NCBI GenBank assembly: GCA_046297495.1
Contig: JBKBIP010000021.1
Span: 1 to 64,000, forward strand
Source of the DNA: JBKBIP01 sp046297495
GTDB lineage: Bacteria > Planctomycetota > Planctomycetia > Gemmatales > Gemmataceae
Length of the DNA: 64,000 nt
Direction: 5' to 3'
The position numbers were made by a program, and so were the translations under genes. Below the pieces are notes generated by a model. The model did not search any database. It saw nothing but the letters and a program-made list of their open reading frames with translations, and was not told the DNA's origin. Of the stretch, positions 9,601 through 16,867 are shown in pieces. Each line of letters begins with the position of its first letter. Positions within the stretch are counted from its first letter, which is position 1.

Positions 9601-10718
9601 AGACGCAGCCCCCCCCCGAACGCAGTCTGACCGAGTTCAATCATTTGTTTCAGGCCGCTTTCCAGGCCGTCGTCGAAACCGTGGTGGATTCCGCCGCCTC
9701 CTGGGAACCCGCACAGACCACCGATCAAGCCTTCGTTGAATTGTTGGAAAAACTAACTGCCCCCTTCTTCAAGCTCTGGATTGATCATAGCCGGTCGTTA
9801 CACCTCTCCAGTTTGGAAATGGTGCATGAGGAGCACGAATGGGAAGTGCTGTATCGCTTCATCCGCCGCTATGGCCGAGAGTTGTTCCACGCGCGATTTC
9901 TGACCTTGGCGAACTTGCGCGGTATCTTGCACCGCGGCATTGGCGACTATCTCGATTATTTGGAGGAAAATAGCGATCCGGCCCATCCCCTGCGGCTGCT
10001 TCAGGACCTGGACGACTCCCTCGCGCGGGCGGACGTTATTCGGCACATGCAAACGATCATGATCGCTTTGATCGAGAATTATGAGGAATACAAGGATTTC
10101 AACACCACGACCACGCAATCCGACTATGGCGAGAACTTGCACATGTTGCTCGATTTCTTGCGGCTCAAGGTGGCCTACGAGCGGAACGCCTGGCAATTTC
10201 GGCCGCTGGTGTTGGTCCACGAAGTCTTGGCGCGGCGGCAGCGGCATCGCGCGGGGGAATTATGGCTGGAAGCGTTCGCGCATCTGACTCGGCCCATCGC
10301 CGACAAACACGAGAACGAGTTGGCCAAGCTGGTCCAAAAGCATGGCATTAGTCTGCGCACCGTGGCCGACCGCGTGCATGAGCGCCTCTTGAAGCCTTTG
10401 CTCATTGATCGTCTATGTGCCTGGATTGGACCGGCGATGGCGGAAGCCCACGCAGGAACCCCCGGCCCCGCCTTCGCCAACCTAGAACGGGAGCTGCAAC
10501 AGCACACGGCGACGCCGACGGGAGTCGGGTTGGACATTCCCTATTGGCTGCGGCAGGTCCAAATGGAAGTGCAGCGCGTTCGGGCCGAGCACACCGCCAT
10601 CGCCACCTTGGCCGAGAAGCAATTCCGCATCCCGCCCGTCACGCTCACGCTGGCCGACCTCAACCGCCAGCTGACCGATTGGGACAACCCCGGCGAGCTG
10701 CCGCACTTGGCGGAGTAG
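6651..10718 (+). CDS. Large protein of unknown function (1355 residues)
   Basis: I do not recognise a family. The protein is long, mostly helical by composition (rich in L, A, E, R), with no signal peptide and no clear membrane segment, so probably cytoplasmic. An acidic stretch lies near residues 730-775 (DDLFGAAYEDV, DDQEGAVMEDG). Repeated leucine-rich helices recall alpha-solenoid scaffolds, but no TPR or HEAT consensus is obvious. The GTG at 6651 is preceded by AGGAG with 8-base spacing, which favours it over an in-frame ATG at 6582 that has no such site. Codon use looks like the neighbours, and the frame is uninterrupted over 4 kb, so the gene is certainly real. It stands alone, divergent from moxR and convergent with the next gene. 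Confidence 0.85.
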   Translation: MSESHSGLEQIVSWPALLGYLNFSEGKPDPRFQKQLNDAYGYLAEHGASEPWKFLLRLLTEQLVAVRSSGASAFQDVSQAEAVLALVEQRVLAAYRAHHADLLFHRTENELFQPFFLARVFEAVLAQGPPWNEEDRILRGTLIKLNDFVGHRPIAILETRPRGEPYPHERVRPIPLYLRGAGVAWGSFRELISLALSILQTTDSQVLAEAHFDFEQLEELAVDPRAYDHGHPTNRRPNYLFGEWDPHHIDQQGRYRRFVVRWMTLEALLQRVAEGARAGETLSVQDLHASSTGLSAPSISASPRGELLAEAAAVLAGTILMASGVSGWGPTAHDSTVTLANMIPRIARLRDNFYAGLLSRPPARTTGAGEKPRATSTPIFTASHVERLRQEVATSRQPLASARQHLNHTLARHRALQLQQRYLSIVFAEMGFPEASQREAALIPVASVRFLSEIMCRLSGGQRFLDLDQPAAAARLLPEIEGLLRRGIDCGAIVDPWNILGFQGLFPLSNAREDSIRDPRIDDLVHMVEETLHLYARLLSEAAAAGDSGLIKAVLPQMKRLAEWWDQFASSTVSDVRRVVGAEAVASAEHVAHALTRWHERGEASADLAFWRQHLQGFRTPKAFALVVDALLRKGDHRAGMALLINWLGQAEQVPLEDNAEHSFHVLALRWMMSVTKEQTSTADPSTIPSEDPWPLVKKFFDYLEANAEEFWQVPTLQIGPEQITTGPNEVEDDLFGAAYEDVTYQDSTADDQEGAVMEDGGLEKEFELEIEARRLSQRLPFISTLGRLWPLAAQRDPRWPEPDDRRDTLRQWLSEARAKQRQMLTLLDTLHDYPIPRPLGSFDSLVEYDHRRLVKEQLTYTAISTCLDLTLAVGALKGALSQEAEDDGGAAAGPKWEPVAIRLEQAIFRRDLDVVRRLLPAFVPLFRGEPLLFTTLADGGHPRQILHARLAQTVLRALTTQIPRLGLLRETYYLLKTARQMEQTQPPPERSLTEFNHLFQAAFQAVVETVVDSAASWEPAQTTDQAFVELLEKLTAPFFKLWIDHSRSLHLSSLEMVHEEHEWEVLYRFIRRYGRELFHARFLTLANLRGILHRGIGDYLDYLEENSDPAHPLRLLQDLDDSLARADVIRHMQTIMIALIENYEEYKDFNTTTTQSDYGENLHMLLDFLRLKVAYERNAWQFRPLVLVHEVLARRQRHRAGELWLEAFAHLTRPIADKHENELAKLVQKHGISLRTVADRVHERLLKPLLIDRLCAWIGPAMAEAHAGTPGPAFANLERELQQHTATPTGVGLDIPYWLRQVQMEVQRVRAEHTAIATLAEKQFRIPPVTLTLADLNRQLTDWDNPGELPHLAE

Positions 10719-10751
10719 AGCGCCTCCCTAACGCCCCAGGCCAAGGCGAAC

Positions 10752-12359
10752 TCATCCGGGTGTCATCAGAAACGAGCGGAAGAAATTCTCCAACATCTCT
10801 GCCGGATACAAGCAAAAGGCGTAATCGCGCCGCTGCAAAATGGCTCGTTCCTTGCGAAGGCGCAGGCATTGATGGAGTTGTTCACGAATTGTCTCCGTCC
10901 GCGCGCGAAGAAACGGGCGGAGTTGGGCCGTCACTTGTCGTAGCTCCTCGAAACGCTGTCGGCGTTCTGTCGCGGTCTTCGGTTGATAGTTGATCCACTG
11001 TTGTTTCCGTTCCAGCAAGGCCGCGACTTCGGCGGGGTAGGCCGATAAGTCCGTGAAATAGCGTTGCGGATTCCAATAGAAGTCGCGGCTTGTGCGCCTC
11101 ACGCGGCGCCAGTCCTCGTCGGTGACTTCTGGGACGGGCAACGGCAGCAGCAACGTCGCGGACAACACGAGATATTCCGGCGATTCGATGTCATAAAAAC
11201 GGAGCATGATGGCGTCGGTTAGCTCATCGTACTTGCCGCCGCCGATGCCGTGCAGGAACAGGTCGCCTAGCAACAAGCGCGCGAACAACGTGGTGGTAAG
11301 CGCCCGCGTTCGCGCTTTGTGGCCGGTGGCGGCGAGCGCTTGCCAGACCGGAACAGCCTGGTCGGGCGACGCCGGCAGCGTGGGCCAAGGCTCATCCCCC
11401 TGCCGCACTTCGATTCGGTCATGGCGCTGGCGGGCCAGCAAGCGACCGCGGCGCTGCTGGCCGGTCCGCCAACCCCAGAACGGGGCTTCCCACCAATCCC
11501 CCTCGATGGTCAATTCGGCCACCGGATGATGACGACTTTTGATGCCATAGAATTGCCGGTATTCCCGCAAGCACTGGTTATGAACGGCATGAAACCGGGG
11601 CAAGTCGCACAGGATGTGACAGGCGAACCAGGCGAACGCTGCCGTTTGGCAGAGACGACTCATGGGCACTTCCAAATTGTGACAACCCCAGCGCCGCTCC
11701 CAATGCCGTCGCGCCGCCGCGAACCGCTCCCCCAGCAGCAGGGTACGCCGCGCTTGGCGTGTCACTTCCGGCCAAAACTCTTTCAACAAGGGGGTATAGC
11801 CCCATTCTGCCATCATCGTGACAGTGCGCTCTCCCCATTCGCGAAAAATCTCCTCACTGTGGACGGCACGTTCCTCGTAAGGAATCTCGGCGTTTCCCCA
11901 GTCGAAGTGGACCGAGGCCAGCGCGACCGTTGTTCCATTGCTGGCAGGGGTGGTCCGGCGAACCGGCACGCGCGCCGCAGTTGATCGGACCATGTCGCTA
12001 TCCACGATGAGATTGAGCGGCGTTCGGCCAAAACGTTGGGCCAAACCATGTAGCGCGAAATTCTTGACCCAGACGCCGGGATGAAACAATTCTGGCTGAT
12101 GGCCAGCCAGGAGCAAGGAATCAACGGCGGCGGCAGGCGGCAGGGGTTCCCCCGCTTCCCGAAGGTAAGCCTCAGCCGCCGCCACGGTTTCGCGGCGCGC
12201 CATGCGGCGCAGCTCTGGCAGTGGGCGCCCCGCGATGGTTGGGGCGGAATGATCGAATAGCTGACGATTTTGAGTCAGTAGCGCGCCTGCGTCCGCCAGC
12301 GGCGGGTCGGCGACGACCGCGCCGTGGTCCCGCGGGGCGCGGAGGAAATGCCGGCGCAT
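10752..12359 (-). CDS. Conserved-looking protein of unknown function coupled to glycosyltransferase
   Basis: 535 residues from the ATG at 12359. I cannot assign a family. Notable segments are GHQPELFHPG with a following VWVKNF, the segment LIVDSDMVR, and a later glycine-rich HGIGGGKYDELTD. Segments of this kind suggest a ligand-binding or catalytic fold. The first has a faint likeness to the GQQPGLF-type motif of BshC-like enzymes, too weak to use. No signal peptide or membrane helix is seen. The start overlaps the stop of the upstream glycosyltransferase as TGATG, so the two are translationally coupled and probably work together. A longer in-frame extension to 12602 lies wholly inside the glycosyltransferase gene and is rejected. 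Confidence 0.8.
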   Translation of the reverse strand: MRRHFLRAPRDHGAVVADPPLADAGALLTQNRQLFDHSAPTIAGRPLPELRRMARRETVAAAEAYLREAGEPLPPAAAVDSLLLAGHQPELFHPGVWVKNFALHGLAQRFGRTPLNLIVDSDMVRSTAARVPVRRTTPASNGTTVALASVHFDWGNAEIPYEERAVHSEEIFREWGERTVTMMAEWGYTPLLKEFWPEVTRQARRTLLLGERFAAARRHWERRWGCHNLEVPMSRLCQTAAFAWFACHILCDLPRFHAVHNQCLREYRQFYGIKSRHHPVAELTIEGDWWEAPFWGWRTGQQRRGRLLARQRHDRIEVRQGDEPWPTLPASPDQAVPVWQALAATGHKARTRALTTTLFARLLLGDLFLHGIGGGKYDELTDAIMLRFYDIESPEYLVLSATLLLPLPVPEVTDEDWRRVRRTSRDFYWNPQRYFTDLSAYPAEVAALLERKQQWINYQPKTATERRQRFEELRQVTAQLRPFLRARTETIREQLHQCLRLRKERAILQRRDYAFCLYPAEMLENFFRSFLMTPG

Positions 12360-13144
12360 CAATGACAACTCTCTTTCGGCAGCGGACTGGGGGGAGACGC
12401 TTCGGACACGCTTGGCACGCACGCTTCGGACAAACCCCAACCATCCCATGCCTTCCAGCTGTCGGCCAACACTCGGCGATAATACGCCAGTCGCTGTTCC
12501 GCGTCGTCCATGACGCCGCCGAATGCCCGGTTGGGATCGAGATAGACGCGCGGCACCCCCACTTCCTTGATGCGCAAGCCCAGCCGGGCCGCCTGCACCC
12601 ACAATTGCAACGGCATGCCCCAGCCGGTCTCAGTGATGTGCAGCGGCGCCAACGCACGGCGATGGTAAGCCTTGAAGCCGCAAAACGCATCCGTCAGATT
12701 CAAACCCAACAGAGCGTTGACCTCGGCGGTGATGGTGCGGTTGATCCGCAAACGGTCCGAAGGGGGAAGATTGTCCTGGCGAAACGAGCGCAAATACCGG
12801 CTGCCGGAGACAATGTCGGCGTCGTGCAACGCTTCCAACAACACGGGAATGCGGGCCGGTTCGTGCTGGCCGTCGCAATCCATTGTCACCAGCACCTCGA
12901 CCCCATGACGCAAGGCATAATCGAAGGCGGAGATCAGGGCCGCCCCATAGCCGCGATTCTGAGGATGCGTCACGATTCGCAGCCCCGCTTCCTCGGCCAG
13001 CAACTCCGCCGTGCGGTCGGTGGAGCCATCATTGATGATCAGGATATTGGAACAATAACGATGTACTTCCTTCACCACGCGCTGGACATGACGTTCCTCG
13101 TTGTAAACCGGAATCGCCACCAAGCAATCGCTTTTCTCCGTCAC
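12359..13144 (-). CDS. Family 2 glycosyltransferase
   Basis: 261 residues starting at GTG 13144, with AGGGGA about 8 bases upstream. It is a GT-A fold enzyme of the dolichyl-phosphate-mannose-synthase-like group and should move a sugar from a nucleotide donor to an acceptor. Visible motifs are VAIPVYNEE near the N-terminus, NDGSTDRT (38-45) and the metal-binding DCD (89-91) followed by GQHEP. There is no C-terminal membrane segment, so it is soluble or peripheral. The open frame extends far upstream (to 14173), but that part is antisense to the epimerase gene and carries no family sequence. It is the first gene of a two-gene unit with the 535-residue protein. Confidence 0.9.
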   Translation of the reverse strand: MTEKSDCLVAIPVYNEERHVQRVVKEVHRYCSNILIINDGSTDRTAELLAEEAGLRIVTHPQNRGYGAALISAFDYALRHGVEVLVTMDCDGQHEPARIPVLLEALHDADIVSGSRYLRSFRQDNLPPSDRLRINRTITAEVNALLGLNLTDAFCGFKAYHRRALAPLHITETGWGMPLQLWVQAARLGLRIKEVGVPRVYLDPNRAFGGVMDDAEQRLAYYRRVLADSWKAWDGWGLSEACVPSVSEASPPSPLPKESCH

Positions 13145-13513
13145 GGCACTCGTCCCCTGTAAATGTCGTCGCAAAGTTGTCGGGCCGCCGCAAGTTATTA
13201 TTAGCCAGAGGGGGAAAGATGTCAAAACCCACCTACCCGGAGACAACCGCATTTTTTCCAAGCCCCAGGAATGTTCGCAGGCAACGGCCCATGAGTTAGG
13301 GTTCTCCCTCTCAAGGCCAAGATGTGAAGTTGCACGTGCGCGGAGATGGGAGCGATCTTTTGGTGGCATAATAGCACCAAAAAGCAATCGCCTTTTCGCT
13401 ATCAGGTTCCACCAATTCTCTTCATTCCCTTCTTGCCAGGCCGAGTTTTTCCCCACACAATACGTAGCATTCCGTTGTATTCGTTGAAATTCGCGCACCG
13501 GGGAGCGACCATC
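13145..13513. other. Divergent intergenic region
   Basis: About 370 bases between the glycosyltransferase (minus) and the epimerase-like gene (plus), presumably holding both promoters. It includes AT-richer segments near 13195-13220 and 13370-13500. No RNA gene, strong hairpin or coding frame was recognised. Confidence 0.55.
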
Positions 13514-14356
13514 ATGAAAATTGGCATGAACTTGTTGCTGTGGACCACGCATGTCACCGAGGAGCATTTTCCCCTTCTGGCCAAGCTGAAACAGGTCGGC
13601 TACGACGGTGTCGAGCTGCCAGTCTTTGAAGGGGATGCCGGTCACTACCGGAAGATTCGCCAGGAACTGGACCGGCAAGGATTGGCCTGTACTACCGTCA
13701 CCATCATGACGCCGGAAGCCAATCCAATCAGCCCCGACCCGGCCATTCGTCAGGCGGCCAGCGACCGGCTCAAGTGGGCCATCGACATGAACGCCATCCT
13801 GGGGAGCGAGGTGCTGTGCGGGCCGTACCATTCGCCGTTGGCCGTCTTCTCCGGCACCGGCCCCAGCGACGACGAGAAGCAACGGGCCGCCGACGTGCTC
13901 CGCCCTGCCGCCGACTACGCCCAGCAAGCGAAGGTGAAGCTGGCCATTGAGTATCTCAATCGTTTTGAGTGTTATTTCCTGACCACCGCCGCCGATGCCC
14001 GCGCCTTGGTGCAGCGCGTCGGCCATCCCAATTTTCGCTCCATGTACGACACCTTCCACGCCAACATCGAGGAAAAGAACATCCGGCAAACGATCAAGGA
14101 TTTCGCCGACAGTTTCATCCACGTCCACATCAGCGAAAACGACCGCGGCACCCCCGGCACCGGCCACGTCCACTGGGACGAGACGTTCCAGACCCTGCGG
14201 GACATTCAGTATGACAATTGGCTGGTCATTGAAGCCTTTGGCCGAGCCTTACCCGCCCTGGCCGCCGCCACCCGCGTCTGGCGCGACCTGTTCCCGAATG
14301 CCGAGGAGGTTTACACCGAGGGGTTCCGCTTCATCAAGGAGAAGTGGAACGGGTAG
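13514..14356 (+). CDS. Sugar isomerase/epimerase, D-tagatose 3-epimerase-like
   Basis: 280 residues, TIM-barrel of the xylose isomerase-like (AP endonuclease 2) superfamily. The residues E146, D179, H205 and E240 have the same spacing (33, 26, 35) as the four metal ligands of D-tagatose/D-psicose 3-epimerases (E152, D185, H211, E246). R211 in the ENDRGTPGTGH loop fits the conserved arginine of that family. It probably interconverts ketoses at C3 with a divalent metal; the real substrate may differ. No signal peptide. The ATG at 13514 follows GGGGAG at a normal distance. The in-frame extension back to 13346 lacks a ribosome site. It is followed by a palindromic repeat and the LigD-type gene. 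Confidence 0.88.
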   Translation: MKIGMNLLLWTTHVTEEHFPLLAKLKQVGYDGVELPVFEGDAGHYRKIRQELDRQGLACTTVTIMTPEANPISPDPAIRQAASDRLKWAIDMNAILGSEVLCGPYHSPLAVFSGTGPSDDEKQRAADVLRPAADYAQQAKVKLAIEYLNRFECYFLTTAADARALVQRVGHPNFRSMYDTFHANIEEKNIRQTIKDFADSFIHVHISENDRGTPGTGHVHWDETFQTLRDIQYDNWLVIEAFGRALPALAAATRVWRDLFPNAEEVYTEGFRFIKEKWNG

Positions 14357-14364
14357 GTGATTTC

Positions 14365-14429
14365 GTTTAGCGTGTGAGCCGCAGGCGAGCACTGAGGCAT
14401 TGCGCTCGCCGGTGGCTCGCCCGCCAAAC
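14365..14429. repeat. Palindromic repeat, family 1
   Basis: Arms 14365-14390 (gtttagcg...gcgagc) and 14404-14429 (gctcgccg...ccaaac) match at 21 of 26 positions around a 13-base loop. It lies between the epimerase-like gene and the LigD-type gene. It is close in sequence to the element at 18263-18326. Confidence 0.8.
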
Positions 14430-14442
14430 AGGAGACATCCCC

Positions 14443-14805
14443 ATGCCTCGCTATGTCATCCTCGAACACGATCACCCATTCCTGCACTGGGATTTGATGC
14501 TGGAAGCGGGGACTGTGTTGCGCACTTGGCGGTTGGCGGCGGCGCCGGAAGTGGGACATACGGTGACCGCCGAGCCATCCTTTGATCATCGCTTGCTCTA
14601 CCTCGATTATGAAGGTCCCATCAGCGGCAATCGCGGCCAGGTGCGGCGCTGGGACGCCGGCACCTTTACCTGGCTGACCGATACGGAAAACCAGGTATCG
14701 GTTCGGCTCGACGGTCGCCGTTGCCAAGGACGATTGCTGATGGAATGTACGAATGAAGAATGGATTGGTAAGATCGAGAAGGAAGAGGACAGTAAGCTGG
14801 ATTAA
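14443..14805 (+). CDS. Stand-alone LigD-type 3'-phosphoesterase domain protein
   Basis: 120 residues matching the phosphoesterase (PE) domain found at one end of many bacterial LigD DNA repair ligases. That domain trims 3' phosphate or ribonucleotide ends before end joining. The characteristic N-terminal RYVILEHDHPFLHWDLMLE supplies histidines and acidic residues of the metal site, followed by LRTWRL. Ligase and polymerase domains are absent, so it is a single-domain form, as known in several planctomycetes. The ATG at 14443 has AGGAGA 8 bases upstream; an upstream in-frame start at 14374 falls inside the palindromic repeat. The C-terminal tail is short and lysine-rich. Confidence 0.82.
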   Translation: MPRYVILEHDHPFLHWDLMLEAGTVLRTWRLAAAPEVGHTVTAEPSFDHRLLYLDYEGPISGNRGQVRRWDAGTFTWLTDTENQVSVRLDGRRCQGRLLMECTNEEWIGKIEKEEDSKLD

Positions 14806-16193
14806 GATTGCCACGATTTGCCATTTTGGCAAACTTCCAATGTCGAAATTCCATGAACATGTTGCTTTCGCGGATAACGATGGCGTCTGCCGGACAGTGC
14901 CCTCCCAGGTAAAGCCTGGAAACGAGAAAAAAATTCTCTTTTTCCCGCGAACCTTTTTCTTCCTGGCGCATCTGATCTATCATCTGAATGGTCGATTTCG
15001 TTTTTCTCACAAAAAAATCAAAGTTTTTGGCAATAAAACGTCCGGAAAAACGTATCTACTATATGTGGAACAACGTCGCGGGGAGCGACGATATTTTCAA
15101 CCTTGATGTTGAGGAACTGAACCGCTCTTTCACTCCTTTCTGTATCTTTACCCGGAGCTTGCCGCGGGCAGGCTCGCAACGAACACCTTTGTGTGTGCTG
15201 GAGGTCTGCAATGGCCGCTATCCAATTGGAATCCGTGGTGCTGCGTGGCGTCTTCGTCGTTGGCGACGAAACGACCGACTGGAAACCGTGTGATTCCGGG
15301 CGGGCCAACCTGCGGACCGGGGCACAAAACCTGGACCGACGACCCTTGTCGGTGGGCAATTCGCAACCCCAACACGCGGGGCATCTGCCTTATGCGCGCG
15401 TTTATGCCAGCGCGCGGATAGAGCGCGAGCCGGTCGTGCTTGGGAATTGCGGTCAGGCCCGCCCGGACAATTCGGTACGTCGCAGCGCCGCGAGATTGGC
15501 ACGCCGGAACATCCGTTCCATGATGCCATGCGCGGCGGTCCTTGCTGACAGGACATCGACTCCGAGCCAGCGCCTGAGCGCTTGGCGCAAAGTCGAGGGC
15601 CATTGTCGCATTGGACCGAAGGCTTTCTCCTTGGTTGCTGGCCAGACGCTTCTCGGTAGCCAATTATCAGGCTGCCCGGAGGAAACCGTGCTGGCCCAGC
15701 CACACGCCGATCGGCGTGTCCTAGCGGGAGAAATGCCCGGCGCTTCGACGTGCGGAATGTTGGGCTAATGCCGACCGAGGGAACAGCTCGATCCTAAATC
15801 ACCAGACCCACGCGGTCTGCATTGGCTTGAGTCTGAACCCATTCCAATTTGTTCCCATTATTCCCCTGCGTGACGAATCGCGGGCGCATTCCCGAAGAAA
15901 GTCGGCGCCACCGCGGTTGCTTGGATTCATCATTTTGCGCGGACAGTCGGCCACTCATGCGCGAATCGATCCATCCGAGAACTGCTAACCTCGACGACCC
16001 GGCCTCCCATAGGTCATGATCCGAGTAGGTCGTCGATGCTGTCTGTGGAATTATCCACACCCCCAAGCCCGTCGCGCGGCGACCGGCTGCTCGACCACGA
16101 AGAGCCACGGGTCCCCAACGCCTGATCCTTGGCGGACCATCTCCTTCCACGTCGATGTGGACCGCATTTTACTGGATCGGAAAAGGGAATTGC
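14806..16193. other. Long gene-poor region
   Basis: About 1.4 kb with no confidently coding frame. Positions 14806-15110 are AT-rich with A and T runs (near 14930-14970 and 15000-15050) and a small hairpin (gtcgcggggagcgac, about 15075-15090). From 15190 on the base composition becomes like coding DNA, and several overlapping frames are open on both strands, none with a recognisable family. One of them (15211-15768, plus) has a good ribosome site and is listed separately. No tRNA, rRNA or transposase sequence was recognised. It may be decayed genes or an unannotated RNA. Confidence 0.5.
15211..15768 (+). CDS. Doubtful small open reading frame
   Basis: 185 codons starting with ATG at 15211, preceded by GGAGGT at a proper distance. 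This is the best ribosome site in the region. The first 25 residues (MAAIQLESVVLRGVFVVGDE) look protein-like. The rest is rich in arginine, serine and proline with no consistent third-position bias, and the opposite strand is open over the same stretch. I do not recognise a family. It could be a degraded gene whose 5' part is still intact. Confidence 0.25.
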   Translation: MAAIQLESVVLRGVFVVGDETTDWKPCDSGRANLRTGAQNLDRRPLSVGNSQPQHAGHLPYARVYASARIEREPVVLGNCGQARPDNSVRRSAARLARRNIRSMMPCAAVLADRTSTPSQRLSAWRKVEGHCRIGPKAFSLVAGQTLLGSQLSGCPEETVLAQPHADRRVLAGEMPGASTCGMLG

Positions 16194-16790
16194 ATGACGT
16201 TGAACGACATCACGACGTTGGTTCTGAAGGCCCAAGCGGGAGACCGGGCGGCTTACGGTGAGTTGGTCCGGCGCTTCGAGCCGTCGGTCTATGCCGTGGC
16301 CTTGGCCCGGTTGCGCCGTCCGGGAGAGGCGCAGGAGTTGACGCAGGAAGTGTTCGTGCATGGCATGACCAAACTGGGGCAGCTGCGCGATCCGCACTGC
16401 TTCGCCGGCTGGTTGCGGCAGATCACGGTGCGCATGGCCATCAACCACCAGACGCGGCGCGGCCCGTTGGCCGGCGCCAAGCCGGATTTCTTGGACAACG
16501 TCCAGGCCACGACGGCCGGCCCGCTGGAGGAGATGATCCGCTCCGAGCAGCGCACGTCGCTGCGCGCCGGCTTGGCCAAGCTCAAGCCGCTGGATCGGGC
16601 GACGCTGGAGGCGTTCTACCTGCGCGGCCAATCGCTCAAGCAGATGAGCCGCGAGTTCGAGACTCCCATCGGCACCATCAAGCGGCGTCTGCACATCGCC
16701 CGCCAGCGCCTGCGCCGCCAGCTGGAGGGGATGCCCGCCAGCTCCAAGCCGAAGCGTCCGCGCCGCCAGCGGGAGCTAGCGTGCGTATGA
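16194..16790 (+). CDS. RNA polymerase ECF-type sigma factor
   Basis: 198 residues of the sigma-70 family, ECF size. Region 2 covers about residues 8-80 (ELVRRFEPSVYAVALARL, then AQELTQEVFVHGM and FAGWLRQIT). Region 4 covers about 125-180 (LKPLDRATLEAFYLRG, then GTIKRRLHIARQRLRRQL), a helix-turn-helix that reads the -35 box. The C-terminus is a short basic tail (KPKRPRRQR). No anti-sigma gene is adjacent, so its control is unclear. The ATG at 16194 follows AAAAGGGA. The next gene is convergent. Confidence 0.9.
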   Translation: MTLNDITTLVLKAQAGDRAAYGELVRRFEPSVYAVALARLRRPGEAQELTQEVFVHGMTKLGQLRDPHCFAGWLRQITVRMAINHQTRRGPLAGAKPDFLDNVQATTAGPLEEMIRSEQRTSLRAGLAKLKPLDRATLEAFYLRGQSLKQMSREFETPIGTIKRRLHIARQRLRRQLEGMPASSKPKRPRRQRELACV

Positions 16791-16867
16791 CCATCCGTGG
16801 TTCGTAATCACGCCAGGCCGCCAGGTGGTCGCGGAAAGCAGCGACAGCCGGGCGACCTGGGTTCGGG

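Noticed and set aside
10752..12359. Idea that the 535-residue protein is a bacillithiol synthase (BshC)
   Set aside because: Only the short GHQPELF stretch resembles the BshC motif; the rest does not fit, so the name is not used.
13333..13362. Possible further family 2 copy (cacgtgcgcggagatggg)
   Set aside because: It resembles only the loop side of the element at 1638 and has no matching second arm.
13145..14173. N-terminal extension of the glycosyltransferase frame
   Set aside because: It is antisense to the epimerase-like gene, and a GTG with a strong AGGGGA site lies at 13144.
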